A stretch of 64,000 nucleotides of DNA from Streptomyces sp. NRRL F-6676. Its GTDB lineage: Bacteria > Actinomycetota > Actinomycetes > Streptomycetales > Streptomycetaceae. Below the pieces are notes generated by a model. The model made no database searches. It had not been told where the DNA came from and worked only from the letters and a program-made list of their open reading frames with translations. The translations under genes were made by a program, and so were the position numbers. Location of the stretch: assembly GCF_000725625.1 (NCBI RefSeq), contig NZ_JOHS01000009.1, positions 62,001 through 126,000 on the forward strand, read 5' to 3'. Positions within the stretch are counted from its first letter, which is position 1. Each line of letters starts with the position of its first letter. This document shows, in pieces, positions 15,911 to 25,990 of the stretch.

Positions 15911-17362
15911 TCAGGCGTGGGCGTTCTGGGGGTGTCTTGGCAGGAGGCTCACCAAAGGCAGTGTCAGGAGGTTCAGGGCCGCCGCGACGGCGAACACCAG
16001 TTCTGCTGCGGTGAGGGCGGTGTGGGGGGTCAGGTGGCCGGCACGGATGTAGAAGAGCGTGCCCAGGGCGGCGACGCCGAGGGCGCCGGCGAATTGCTGG
16101 ACGGCGTTGAGGAGGCCCGCTCCGGTGCCGACCTCCTCGGGGGTGGCGTCGCCGATGATGAAGTCGGTGAGCGGGACGAACGCCAGTCCGGAACCGAAGC
16201 CCGTCAGCAGCAGCGCGGGGGTCAGCTTCCAGACCGTGATGCCGGTGTCCCAGTGGGCCACGGACCACCACAGGGCCAGCAGTCCGACGGCGGCCAGGGC
16301 GAGCCCCAGGTGCAGCGTGGCCCGGCCCAGCCGCTCGGCGAGTACGGCGCCCGCGAGCAGGACGGCGACGGCGGTGCCGAGGGCCCAGGGCAGCAGGGTG
16401 AGGCCGGTGCGCAGCGGCGTCCAGTGCATGCCCTGCTGCAACAGCAGGTTGACGACCAGCACGAACGCGCTGAGTGAGGCGTAGAACCCGGCGACGATCG
16501 TCAGGCCGACGACGAAACTGCGTCTGCGCAGCAGCGTCGGCGCGACGACCGGGTGTCTGCTGCGCCGCTGCGAGACGGCGAACAGCGCGAACAGCAGGGC
16601 CCCGGCGGCCATCATGACGTAGGTCCAGGCGGGCCAGCCCAGCTCGCGGCCCTGGATGAGGGGGACGACGAGCAGGGCCGAGGCCGCGGTGAGCAGGCCG
16701 ATGCCGGTGAGGTCGAGGCGGGCGTCCGGGTCCTCGCCGCCGTGGCGGGGCATGACCCGGTGGCCGAGCAGGGCGGCGGCGAGGCCGAACGGCACGTTGA
16801 TCAGGAAGAGGGAGCGCCACTGGCTGCCGAACAGGTCCAGATGGAGCAGCCAGCCGGCCAGGAGGGGGCCGCCCACCATGGTCATGCCCATCAGCGGCCC
16901 GACCGGGGTCAGCGCCTTGCGCAGGTGCCGCGGCGGGAACACCACCTTCACCAGGGCCAGGCCCTGCGGGATCATGACCGACCCGCACAGCCCCTGCAAC
17001 GCCCGGGCGACGATCAGGAAGACCGCGTCCGGGGCGAGGCCGCAGGCCAGTGAGGCCAGCGTGAAGCCGGTCATGCCGAGCAGGAACAGCCGCCGGCGGC
17101 CGAGCAGGTCACCGAGCCGTCCGGAGGTGACCAGGCCGAGGGCGAACGTCGCGGTGTAGGCGCTGAGCACCCACTGCACCGTCACCTGGCCGCCGCCGAG
17201 GTCGGCGTGGATGGACGGACCGGCGAGGTTGGCGATGCTCGAGTCGATCAGATCCATGAGGTCGGCCAGGACCACGACGATCAGGACCAGCCACGCGGTG
17301 CGCGACGGGCGGGGGTCGGAGGGGGTCGGGGGCGCCGGGGAGGAGAGCTGAGAAGTGGACAC
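15911..17362 (-). CDS. DHA2-family drug:H+ antiporter (14 transmembrane segments)
   Basis: 483 residues. I count 14 hydrophobic helices, as in the EmrB/QacA (DHA2) branch of the MFS. Signatures include the loop GRLGDLLGRRRLF (motif A) and an antiporter motif region PVGPLMGMTMVGGPL in helix 5. An acidic residue in helix 1 (DLMDLIDSS) is typical of proton-coupled multidrug exporters. The start is GTG 17362; the longer ATG frame begins inside the operator. It is divergently paired with a TetR regulator across a 94-base gap with three operator copies, so it is presumably repressed by that protein and induced by a toxic ligand. The substrate is unknown. Confidence 0.92.
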   Translation of the reverse strand: MSTSQLSSPAPPTPSDPRPSRTAWLVLIVVVLADLMDLIDSSIANLAGPSIHADLGGGQVTVQWVLSAYTATFALGLVTSGRLGDLLGRRRLFLLGMTGFTLASLACGLAPDAVFLIVARALQGLCGSVMIPQGLALVKVVFPPRHLRKALTPVGPLMGMTMVGGPLLAGWLLHLDLFGSQWRSLFLINVPFGLAAALLGHRVMPRHGGEDPDARLDLTGIGLLTAASALLVVPLIQGRELGWPAWTYVMMAAGALLFALFAVSQRRSRHPVVAPTLLRRRSFVVGLTIVAGFYASLSAFVLVVNLLLQQGMHWTPLRTGLTLLPWALGTAVAVLLAGAVLAERLGRATLHLGLALAAVGLLALWWSVAHWDTGITVWKLTPALLLTGFGSGLAFVPLTDFIIGDATPEEVGTGAGLLNAVQQFAGALGVAALGTLFYIRAGHLTPHTALTAAELVFAVAAALNLLTLPLVSLLPRHPQNAHA

Positions 17363-17393
17363 GAACACTGTTCTACAGAAGAACAGTGTTCGT
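17361..17393. promoter_or_regulatory. Large palindromic operator, two copies of GAACA-N-TGTTC
   Basis: Perfect 14-bp inverted arms (17361-17374 and 17380-17393) around a 5-base centre. Each arm contains an 11-bp palindrome GAACASTGTTC (17363-17373 and 17381-17391). It abuts the efflux gene start codon, so binding should block its transcription. Confidence 0.85.
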
Positions 17394-17423
17394 AGCAACG
17401 CGAGCGGCGTTCTCTGTGGCACG

Positions 17424-17434
17424 GAACACTGTTC
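17424..17434. promoter_or_regulatory. Third operator copy GAACACTGTTC
   Basis: Identical to the core in the main operator. It lies on the expected -35 position of the regulator's own promoter, implying autoregulation. Confidence 0.75.
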
Positions 17435-17444
17435 GCGGGTTCGT

Positions 17445-17450
17445 TAGACT
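17445..17450 (+). promoter_or_regulatory. -10 box TAGACT, leaderless tetR promoter
   Basis: TAGACT ends 6 bases before ATG 17457, and no SD is present. Confidence 0.6.
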
Positions 17451-17456
17451 GCGCCC

Positions 17457-18203
17457 ATGTCACCGACTCCGCAGGAACGGCGCGCGGCGCGGCACCAGCT
17501 CGGCGCCGGCCCGGACGCGCCCGGGGGCCGCCGGGGACCGTCCGGCGGGCGCAAGAAGCCGATCACGGTCGACGCCATCATCGACACCGCGTTCGGCATC
17601 GTGGAGCGGGAGGGCTACGAGGCCCTGACGATGCGGCGCGTGGCCACCGCGCTGGAGACGGGGCCGTCCTCGCTCTACGCCCACGTGGTCAACAAGGACG
17701 ACCTGGACGAGCTGCTCATCGGCCGGCTGTGCGCCGGGATCGACCTCCCCGAACCCGATCCCGCCGACTGGCGGCGGCAGCTCATCGGCGTCTGCACCCA
17801 GCTGCGCGACCAGTATCTGCGCTACCCCGGCATCTCCCGGGCCGCCTTCGCCGCCGCCCCCTCCAACCTCGACACCCTCCGCGTCAGCGAGGGCATGCTC
17901 GCCCTGCTGCTCGCCGGAGGCATAGAGCCGCAGGCCGCCGCCTGGGCCCTCGACGCCCTGGTGCTCTACGTCAACGCGTACAGCTACGAGGTCTCCCTGG
18001 TGAACAGCCGGCTGAGCAGCGGCGACGACCACTGGGTGGTCGGCCGGGACGAACTGCTGCGCCGGTTCGCCGCGCTGCCCGACACCTTCCCGCACACCCG
18101 GCGGTACGCCGCCGAGCTCACCGCCGGGACGGTTCCCGACCGCTTCGACTTCACCCTCGGTCTGATGATCGACGGACTCGGGGGCGCGCGGCGCGGTGCG
18201 TGA
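17457..18203 (+). CDS. TetR/AcrR-family repressor of the divergent efflux pump
   Basis: 248 residues. After a disordered basic N-terminus (1-36), the TetR DNA-binding domain spans about 38-85 (ITVDAIIDTAFGIVEREG, then the recognition helix region TGPSSLYAHVVNKDDL). The C-terminal ligand domain resembles the TetR_C branch used by tetracycline-type and related repressors. The divergent arrangement, the triplicated GAACA-N-TGTTC operator and the overlap of one copy with its own promoter support a local repressor that also controls itself. Confidence 0.9.
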   Translation: MSPTPQERRAARHQLGAGPDAPGGRRGPSGGRKKPITVDAIIDTAFGIVEREGYEALTMRRVATALETGPSSLYAHVVNKDDLDELLIGRLCAGIDLPEPDPADWRRQLIGVCTQLRDQYLRYPGISRAAFAAAPSNLDTLRVSEGMLALLLAGGIEPQAAAWALDALVLYVNAYSYEVSLVNSRLSSGDDHWVVGRDELLRRFAALPDTFPHTRRYAAELTAGTVPDRFDFTLGLMIDGLGGARRGA

Positions 18204-18293
18204 GCCGTGCGGTGGGAGGCGTGAGCCGCGGTGTGTGAGCCGTGCGGCGCGACGGGTGAGCCGCGGTGCGTGAGCCGTGCGGTCGCGGTGCGG
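18204..18293. repeat. Degenerate short tandem array (GTGAGCCG/GTGCGGT)
   Basis: About six imperfect copies of a 13-20 base unit containing GTGAGCCG fill the convergent gap between tetR and the desaturase gene. Confidence 0.7.
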
Positions 18294-19391
18294 TCACTTC
18301 TTCTCGCGCTGCCGCCTGATCGGCTCGCCCACCCGGTGCAGATGGGTCAGGGCCTCGCGGTACGACCGGAGCAGACCCGTCTCGTGGTACGGGACGCCGA
18401 TCTCGGCGCAGTACGCGCGGACGATCGGCTGCGCCCGGCGCAGGTGCGGCGTGGGCATGCTGGGGAACAGGTGGTGCTCGATCTGGTAGTTGAGGCCGCC
18501 GAGCATCAGGTCGGTGAACCGGCCGCCGTGCACATTGCGCGAGGTCAGCACCTGGCGGCGGAGGAAGTCGGGGCGGTCCTCGCCGGTGAGGGTCGGCATG
18601 CCCTTGTGGTTGGGGGCGAAGACGCAGCCGAGGTAGACGCCGAACAGGCACTGGTTCACGGCGAGGAACGCCAGCGCCCGCCCCGGCGACAGCACCAGGA
18701 AGAGGGCGGACAGGAAGGCCGTCAGGTGCAGCAGGAGCAGCGCGGCCTCCAGCGGCCGCTGCTTCATCGACGGTGAGCGCAGCGCCCGCAACCCGGCGAC
18801 GTGCAGGTTGAAGCCCTCCAGCGTGAGCAGCGGGAAGAACAGCAGCGCCTGGTGGCCGCCGACGAAGCGGGCGAGACCCCGGCTGGAGCGGGCCTGATCG
18901 GTGGACCACACCAGGATGTCCGGGGCGACGTCCGGGTCCAGCTCCTCGTGGTTGGGGTTGGCGTGGTGGCGGGTGTGCTTGTTCATCCACCAGCCGTAGC
19001 TCATGCCGACGCCGAGGTTGCCGAACAGTCGGCCCCCTATCTCGCTCGGCCGGCGGCGCCGGAAGATCTGCCGGTGCGCCAGGTCGTGGGCGACCAGGGC
19101 GATCTGGCCGAAGACGAAGGCCAGGAAGGCGGCGACCGCCAGCTGCCACCAGGTGTCGCCGAGCGCGGCGAAGGCGGCCCAGCCCGCTGCCAGGGCCGCG
19201 GTCACCAGGGTCAGGCGCGCGGTGTAGTACCCGGGGCGCCGTTCCATCAGGCCGGCCTCGGCGATGCGGTGGGAGAGGCGGGCGAAGTCACTGCCGGCGC
19301 CTGGTTCGGCGGTTCCGGTTCCGCGTTCGGTTCCGGTACCGGCGCCCAGGGGCGGGCCGTGGGCGGGGCGGCTGTCCGTCGGGATCGTCAT
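18294..19391 (-). CDS. Membrane fatty-acid desaturase
   Basis: 365 residues. The three His boxes of acyl-lipid/acyl-CoA desaturases are present: HDLAH, HTRHH (in KHTRHHANPNH) and QIEHHLFP. They bind the di-iron centre. The QxxHH third box resembles front-end/linoleoyl-type desaturases, but no fused cytochrome b5 domain is present, so electrons must come from a separate ferredoxin or flavoprotein. At least four hydrophobic helices are visible. The N-terminal 35 residues (GTGTERGTGTAEP) are low complexity. ATG 19391 is preceded at 6 bases by TAGAGT, indicating a leaderless mRNA. The likely role is adjusting membrane fluidity; regiospecificity is not predictable. Confidence 0.92.
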   Translation of the reverse strand: MTIPTDSRPAHGPPLGAGTGTERGTGTAEPGAGSDFARLSHRIAEAGLMERRPGYYTARLTLVTAALAAGWAAFAALGDTWWQLAVAAFLAFVFGQIALVAHDLAHRQIFRRRRPSEIGGRLFGNLGVGMSYGWWMNKHTRHHANPNHEELDPDVAPDILVWSTDQARSSRGLARFVGGHQALLFFPLLTLEGFNLHVAGLRALRSPSMKQRPLEAALLLLHLTAFLSALFLVLSPGRALAFLAVNQCLFGVYLGCVFAPNHKGMPTLTGEDRPDFLRRQVLTSRNVHGGRFTDLMLGGLNYQIEHHLFPSMPTPHLRRAQPIVRAYCAEIGVPYHETGLLRSYREALTHLHRVGEPIRRQREKK

Positions 19392-19397
19392 GCGGTG

Positions 19398-19403
19398 ACT
19401 CTA
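19398..19403 (-). promoter_or_regulatory. -10 box TAGAGT, leaderless desaturase promoter
   Basis: On the minus strand TAGAGT ends 6 bases before ATG 19391. Confidence 0.5.
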
Positions 19404-19577
19404 CGGACGGACGGCCGGGCGTGGCAGCCTGCTGGGCCCCGTATCCGAGCGGTGCTGTCCCCCGGAGAGGTGAGGGGGTTTTCACCACCATGGGGCTGCT
19501 GAGCTGCGGGTATGAGTGTCGGAGAGGACGCGGCGGGCTTCCCGGTCGCCGTCCCGCCGCGCGTCCTGCGTGATCAG

Positions 19578-21063
<1,486 letters not shown>

Positions 21064-21112
21064 GGCTTGGCCGCGGCGGGGGACTTCGCCCCCGCCGCCC
21101 CCTGCCGACCCC

Positions 21113-22786
21113 TCACTTCGCGTCCGCGTAGCACTCCACCACCGCCGTCGTGAACGGCACCCGCACCGGTATGTCGCCGAAGGCGAGGCGGGTGGCCAGG
21201 TCGGAAGCCCTCCCGAGCGCGGCCACGACCGTGTCCGCCTCCGCCACCGGGCAGTGCACGATCACCTCGTCGTGCTGGAAGAAGACCAGCTCGGCCGAGA
21301 GGCCGGCGCAGGCGCGACGGAGGGCGGCCAGGAGCAGCAGGGCCCAGTCCGCCGCGCTGCCCTGCACCACGAAGTTGCGCGCGAACCGGCCCCGCGACCG
21401 GGCGTCGCCGGGGACCCGGCGGCCGTCGCCGTCGGGGTCCTCCTGCGGGATACCCGCCTCCTCCTCCGCGTCGCCGGCTCCCGCCGCAGGCGGGCACGTC
21501 CGTCCGAGCCATGTCCGCACCAGCCGCCCCTCCTCGCCCGCGCGGGCCGCCTCGTCGACGTACGCCACGGCCCGGGGGAAACGGCGGCGCAGCGCGGCGA
21601 GGTTCTTCAGGCCGTCCCCCGACGTCTGGCCGTAGATCGCGCCGAGCACGGCGAGCTTGGCCTGGGCGCGGTCGCCGGAGAACGCCCGGTCCGACACCGA
21701 CTGGTACAGGTCGTCCGTACGGCCGGCGACCTCCATCAGCCCCGGATCGCGGGAGATCGCCGCCAGCACCCGCGGTTCCAGCTGCGCGGCGTCGGCCACG
21801 ACCAGGCAGTGGCCGGGGTCGGCGACCACCGCCCGCCGGATGACCTTGGGTATTTGCAGTGCGCCGCCGCCGTTGGTGACCCAGCGGCCGGTGACCGTGC
21901 CGCCCGCGTGGAACTCCGGGCGGAAGCGGCCGTCGCGCACCCAGTCCTGGAGCCAGGACCAGCCGTGGGCGACCCAGACGCGGTACAGCCGCTTGTACTC
22001 GAGCAACGGCCGCACGGCGGGGTGGTCCAGGGACTCGAGTTCCCAGCGCCGGGTGGACCGGACCTTGATCCCGGCCTGCGCGAAGGCCCTGACGACGTCG
22101 GCCGGCAGATCCGGCCGCACCCGGCGGCCGAACGCCGCCGACACCTCCTCCGCGAGCTCCGCCAGCCGCGTCGGCTCGCCGCCGCCGGGGTACCGCTCGC
22201 CGAGCAGTTCCCGCAGCACCTCGCGGTGCACGTCCGCGCGCCAGGGCAGTCCCGCGGCGTTCATCTCGGCGGCGATCAGCATGCCGGCCGACTCCGACGT
22301 GATCAGCAGCCGCATCCGGTCCGGCCGGGCGGTGGCGTCGATACGGCGCTGCTGCGCGGCGTAGACCTCGGCGAAATCCTCCAGGGACACCTCTTCGCGT
22401 GCGGGGCCCGGGTCGAAGAGGGAGGACTGGGTGCCGGGGTCGGCGGGGCGCGCCGGCGGGTCCGGGGGTACGGCGGTCCCGCGCAGTCTGGCCAGTGCGG
22501 CCGCCGCGGACCGGGGCTCGCCGAGCCTGCCCTCGTGGCCGAGCAGAAGCGTCTCGGCGTCCTCCACGTCGTAGCACCGCTCGACGCGCAGGCCGGCGGC
22601 GAGCAGGCGCGGGTAGAGCTCGGGGGTCGAGCGCCACACCCAGCGGGTGACCTCCGGGCGGCCGCGGACCGCCGCCGCGAGGTCCGGCTCCCGCCGCACG
22701 GGGCCGGCGGGCAGCCCGTCCGGACCGAGGGGGGCGAGGTGCGCGCCGCCGTCCTCGGCTGGGACGAGTGCCCAGTGGCCGGTCAT
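21113..22786 (-). CDS. Family A DNA polymerase without a 5' nuclease domain
   Basis: 557 residues. The C-terminal two thirds is a Pol I-type palm/fingers: motif A DAAQLEPRVLAA, motif B region AKLAVLGAIYGQTSGDG, motif C FFQHDEVIVH. The N-terminal 180 residues replace the exonuclease domain and keep little of the 3'-5' exonuclease motifs; databases name such proteins bifunctional exonuclease/polymerase. It is shorter than house-keeping PolA (about 900) and is a second, actinobacterial Pol I paralogue, possibly for repair synthesis. A loop of about 35 residues rich in Glu/Asp/Gly interrupts the fingers region. ATG 22786 is preferred; a TTG at 22816 is also possible. Confidence 0.88.
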   Translation of the reverse strand: MTGHWALVPAEDGGAHLAPLGPDGLPAGPVRREPDLAAAVRGRPEVTRWVWRSTPELYPRLLAAGLRVERCYDVEDAETLLLGHEGRLGEPRSAAAALARLRGTAVPPDPPARPADPGTQSSLFDPGPAREEVSLEDFAEVYAAQQRRIDATARPDRMRLLITSESAGMLIAAEMNAAGLPWRADVHREVLRELLGERYPGGGEPTRLAELAEEVSAAFGRRVRPDLPADVVRAFAQAGIKVRSTRRWELESLDHPAVRPLLEYKRLYRVWVAHGWSWLQDWVRDGRFRPEFHAGGTVTGRWVTNGGGALQIPKVIRRAVVADPGHCLVVADAAQLEPRVLAAISRDPGLMEVAGRTDDLYQSVSDRAFSGDRAQAKLAVLGAIYGQTSGDGLKNLAALRRRFPRAVAYVDEAARAGEEGRLVRTWLGRTCPPAAGAGDAEEEAGIPQEDPDGDGRRVPGDARSRGRFARNFVVQGSAADWALLLLAALRRACAGLSAELVFFQHDEVIVHCPVAEADTVVAALGRASDLATRLAFGDIPVRVPFTTAVVECYADAK

Positions 22787-22830
22787 GGTTCCGAGTCTCG
22801 CAGGAGGGTCTGACAACGACTTCGGCCGCC

Positions 22831-22915
22831 GACTGCCGACCGCCGGCCGCCGGCCGTTGACTGCCGGCCCCCGACCGCCGACCGCCGGCCGCTGACCGCC
22901 GACCGCCGGGGCCCC
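22831..22915. repeat. Degenerate CCGACCGCCG tandem array
   Basis: About eight imperfect copies of a 7-10 base unit (GACCGCC/GGCCG) between the polymerase gene and the pseudogene. Confidence 0.75.
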
Positions 22916-22918
22916 GCC

Positions 22919-23214
22919 CTACGCCTCCTTCGTCAGGGCGGTGAGCTGTCCGGCCACGTACGCCTCCACCGCCGCCTCGCGGACGGCGGCCAGGGTGATG
23001 CCTGCGCTCCGCGCGCGCGTCGTGCAGCGGCTGAACCATGGCTGGGGTCGAGGTCCGGGCCCTCCTTGGGCACGAGGCGCTTCTGGGCCGCCTGCCGGGT
23101 GACGCCCACGCACCGGCCGATGTCGGTCCAGGGCGCTCCGGACCGCCGTGCCTGGTCCACGAGGTGGCCGATCGGATGGTCGGCCACCTCGTCCAGGTGT
23201 TCGGCGGCGAGCAT
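22919..23214 (-). pseudogene. Frameshifted remnant of a Clp-N/HTH-type regulator
   Basis: From ATG 23214 the minus strand encodes LDEVADHPIGHLVDQARR and then a helix-turn-helix WTDIGRCVGVTRQAAQKRLVPK, the N-terminal signature of a Streptomyces family that continues with a Clp-N repeat domain. Near 23038-23040 one base is missing: the frame switches, and the other frame continues WFSRCTTRARS (family: GFSRFTxRAR) and ends AVREAAVEAYVAGQLTALTKEA. The Clp-N repeats between these blocks are absent, so there is an internal deletion as well. Either it is a decaying gene or the indel is a sequencing error in an already shortened one. Confidence 0.7.
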
Positions 23215-23268
23215 CGCGTCGTGGAGCGGGTCGAGTGCGTTGTCGTACCCCCGTGTCACGATCGAGGG

Positions 23269-24411
23269 GTGAGTACGCCGACCACCGTCGAGCGCGCCTT
23301 CGAGGCCGCGCTGTACGCCGAGACCGACGCCGCCCTCGACGCCGGGGCCTCCCTGCTGGCCGCCGACCCCGCCGCCGACGCCGAACTCGCCCGGCGGGGC
23401 GAGGAGTTCGTCGCCGCGGCCTGGCGGCGCGGGTGGCAGCCCGCCGATCTCGTGCGGTACGTCCGCCGCGAGCTGGGCGAGGAGCACATACGGCTGGTGT
23501 CGGCGCTGATCCTCGGCGAGGCGGGGGAGCGGCCGACACCGTATGCGCGCTGGGCGGCGCAGCTGGCCGAGCTGGACGGCAGCCCGCCCCCGCGCACCGA
23601 CCGCTTCTCGCGGGCCACCGCCCTGCTGGAGCTGTACCGGCTGCTGCTCCGGCTGCCCGCCCTGGAGCCGCTGGACCCGCCGCGCCGGGCCGCCGACGCC
23701 TCCTCGTCCGGCTCCCGGATACTCGCCCGGATCCGGGCCCTGCTCGCCAAGGCGGAGGCGACCGGGTATCCGGAGGAGGCGGAGGCGCTCAGCGCCAAGG
23801 CGCAGGAGCTGATGGCCCGGCACAGCATCGACGAGGCCGTGCTCGCGGCCGGCGGCTCCCCCGCGCGTCCCGGCGCCGCGGACGTGCCCGGGGCCTGCCG
23901 CATAGGTGTCGATCCGCCGTACGAGACGGCCAAGGCGGTCCTGCTGGACGCGGTCGCCGCCGCCAACCGCTGCCGTGCGGTGTGGCACGAGCAGTTCGGC
24001 TTCTCCACGGTCGTCGGGTTCGAGGCCGACCTGGAGGCGGTCGAGCTGCTCCACACCTCACTGCTGGTCCAGGCGACGACCGCGATGACCAGGGCGGAGG
24101 CGGCGCAGCGCGCGGGCGGACGGAGGCGGACGAAGACGTTCCGGCAGTCGTTCCTGGCGGCGTACGCGCACCGGGTGGGCGACCGGCTCGCGGCCGCCGT
24201 GCGGGAGCAGACGGCCGCGGCGGCGGGGGAGGGCCGAGAGTTCCTGCCGGTCCTCGCGGCCCGGGACGTGGCGGTGACGGAACACCTTGAACAGATGTTC
24301 CCCGAGACCGTCACCACCCGGCTGCGCGGTGTCTCCGACGAGGCAGGCTGGCACGAGGGCGCGGCGGCGGCCGACCGGGCGAGGGTGGAGCGGCACCGGC
24401 CACTGCGCTGA
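23269..24411 (+). CDS. DUF2786 domain protein
   Basis: 380 residues. The DUF2786 signature is ILARIRALLAKAEATGYPEE followed by AQELMARHSID (near residue 150-190). The N-terminal half is helical and acidic (two AADPAAD-type segments). The C-terminal half includes a basic stretch GGRRRTKTFRQSFLAAYAHR, which could contact nucleic acid. Function is unknown, and no catalytic motif is obvious. GTG 23269 is chosen: GAGGGGTG gives a close SD, and CACGAT at 23257-23262 gives a possible leaderless -10. It is divergent from the pseudogene by 54 bases. Confidence 0.82.
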   Translation: MSTPTTVERAFEAALYAETDAALDAGASLLAADPAADAELARRGEEFVAAAWRRGWQPADLVRYVRRELGEEHIRLVSALILGEAGERPTPYARWAAQLAELDGSPPPRTDRFSRATALLELYRLLLRLPALEPLDPPRRAADASSSGSRILARIRALLAKAEATGYPEEAEALSAKAQELMARHSIDEAVLAAGGSPARPGAADVPGACRIGVDPPYETAKAVLLDAVAAANRCRAVWHEQFGFSTVVGFEADLEAVELLHTSLLVQATTAMTRAEAAQRAGGRRRTKTFRQSFLAAYAHRVGDRLAAAVREQTAAAAGEGREFLPVLAARDVAVTEHLEQMFPETVTTRLRGVSDEAGWHEGAAAADRARVERHRPLR

Positions 24412-24557
24412 CGGCCGACTGGCTGGGCTGACGGCCGACTGCCGCACCCACGGCCGATTGCCGACTGCCGTACCGACGGCCGACTGCTGCACCGACGGCC
24501 GGCCGCTGCGCCGACGGCAGTGTTCCGGCCGTCCGGGACGGTCCACGGTCCCGTCGT
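24412..24557. repeat. Degenerate GACGGCCGACTG tandem array
   Basis: Six or more imperfect copies of a unit CGACGGCCGACTGC with 14-22 base spacing fill the convergent gap between the DUF2786 gene and the lipoprotein gene. Confidence 0.75.
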
Positions 24558-25121
24558 TCAGTCCCCTGCCGTCTGGAAGGGGGTCACCGTGACGTCCAGG
24601 CCCGAGCCCTTCTCGGCGATCACGCCGTAGGTCCACTTCGCCGTCTTGTCGCCGGAGTCGCCGGGCAGCGAGAACCGCAGGGTGTCCGCGGCGCCCTTGC
24701 CGTCCGCCTCGCCCCGTACGTAGGTGAGGGTGAACGTCGCCGACTCGTCCTGGTGCAGGGTCAGCTTCGTGGGCTGCGCCGACTTCTCCTCGGCGACGGT
24801 CCACGAGGTGCTGCCGGCCAGCAGCGTCACCTTGGGGAAGCCGTCGAGTGTGCAGGTGCCGGCCTTGGTGTGGGTCAGGGTGACGGGGAGGTTGCCCGTG
24901 TCGCCCACGGCCGGGGCGGCGTTGGCCGGGCCGACCTCGATGTCGAGCCCGGTCAGGGCGCAGGCCTTCGCGTCGGCGGCGGCCGTGCTGCTGCCGTTCT
25001 TGCCGCCGGTGGCGGTGGCGGTGTCGGTGCCTTTGCCGGTACCCGAGTCGTCGCTGCTGCAAGCGGTCAGGGCGAGGGCCGCCGCGAGGGCGGTGACGGC
25101 GAGGGGGAACGTGGCGCGCAT
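24558..25121 (-). CDS. Secreted lipoprotein, DUF4232-like
   Basis: 187 residues. The signal has lipobox LTACS with the acylated Cys near 22, followed by a Ser/Thr/Gly linker (SGTGKGTDTATATGG). The globular domain contains two Cys (AKACAL and GTCTLDGFP) in the spacing of DUF4232 proteins, where a beta-sandwich is closed by a disulfide. ATG 25121 follows AAGGACCTC, a good SD; longer frames add His/Arg noise. It is the downstream member of a pair with the next lipoprotein, separated by 139 bases. Function unknown. Confidence 0.85.
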   Translation of the reverse strand: MRATFPLAVTALAAALALTACSSDDSGTGKGTDTATATGGKNGSSTAAADAKACALTGLDIEVGPANAAPAVGDTGNLPVTLTHTKAGTCTLDGFPKVTLLAGSTSWTVAEEKSAQPTKLTLHQDESATFTLTYVRGEADGKGAADTLRFSLPGDSGDKTAKWTYGVIAEKGSGLDVTVTPFQTAGD

Positions 25122-25260
25122 GAGGTCCTTCAGCGGTTCGTGACGGTGGCACGGACGTTCGTGCCGGTGCGTCGGGATCACGATCATCGTGCAGGCGCGT
25201 ACGTCGTGCACGCGCGCCCCCGGCGTACGTGCGGGGCCGCGACCCGGGCGGGCCCGAGGG

Positions 25261-25773
25261 CTACGACCCCGGCAGGCCCGATGTCGGGAAGCCGCTGGGC
25301 AGGTGGGTGCCGTCGGACTTCTGGTACGTCTCCGTGCCCGCGTCGCCCTTCCAGGTGACCTTGAGGGTCTTCGAGGTCACGGAGTCCACCGTGCCGGTGC
25401 CGCGGTCGTTGTCGGACGCGCCCTGGCAGTCGGGCAGGTGGATCGTCCAGGTGTCCGACGTCTCGGCGGCCGTGCCGCTGCATACGGTGCCGCCCGTGGC
25501 GAACAGGGCGGCCTGTTTGCCGGTGACGATGAGGACGACCGCCTTGCCGTCGGTGGTGGTCAGCCAGCTGCCGTCCAGCTTTCCGGGTTTTGTGCCGGGG
25601 GAGGGGGAGTCGGTGCCGGAGGCTGCGGTGGAGGTGGAGGTGGTGGGTGTTGCGTCGTCGCCGTCGTTGTCGCTGCTGCAAGCGGTGAGGGTGAGGGCGA
25701 GGGTGAGCGCGGCGGCGAGGGTGGTGGCCGTGGTTGCCGTGGTGAGGCGGGTGGGGCGGGGCGCCGACGTCAC
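25261..25773 (-). CDS. Small secreted lipoprotein
   Basis: 170 residues. Basic Thr-rich n-region, hydrophobic core and lipobox LTACS with Cys near 32, followed by a Ser/Thr/Asp linker of about 30 residues. The folded part has two Cys (GTVCSGTA and LPDCQGA), probably disulfide-bonded, and beta-strand-like alternation. GTG 25773 has GGAGG 6-8 bases upstream. It is similar in architecture to the following lipoprotein, possibly as a distant duplicate, but the sequence identity I can see is limited to the signal and linker. Confidence 0.82.
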   Translation of the reverse strand: MTSAPRPTRLTTATTATTLAAALTLALTLTACSSDNDGDDATPTTSTSTAASGTDSPSPGTKPGKLDGSWLTTTDGKAVVLIVTGKQAALFATGGTVCSGTAAETSDTWTIHLPDCQGASDNDRGTGTVDSVTSKTLKVTWKGDAGTETYQKSDGTHLPSGFPTSGLPGS

Positions 25774-25867
25774 GTGTGCCTCCAGGGGGTTGCCGGTGCC
25801 GGTTTTTGTCGGCGTGGCGGCAAGTTATCAGGAGGGGACGGCGGGGTGGGTGGGGGTGTTGTGGGGG

Positions 25868-25990
25868 TTTTCGCCCCCGCCGCCCCTACCCTTCCCGTCC
25901 CTTCAAGGGGCTCCGCCCCTTGGACCCCGCGGGTTCGTTCTCGGGCGCGGGTGGGTGGGGGCTGGTCGCGCAGTTCCCCGCGCCCCTTGC
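25868..25990. repeat. Two-module dispersed repeat, second copy (inverted)
   Basis: The block with CGCCCCCGCCGCCCCT, then the hairpin-forming AAGGGGCTCCGCCCCTT, then GGTCGCGCAGTTCCCCGCGC, is the reverse complement of 11456-11596 with a few changes. Spacing between modules is also similar. Confidence 0.8.

Noticed and set aside
15756..16988. 410-residue frame overlapping the efflux gene
   Set aside because: Arg/Pro/His-rich shadow of the MFS gene.
22933..24054. Full-length minus-strand gene continuing the Clp-N remnant upstream to 24054
   Set aside because: The part beyond about 23250 is antisense to the DUF2786 gene and shows no homology-like pattern; only the last 300 bases are meaningful.
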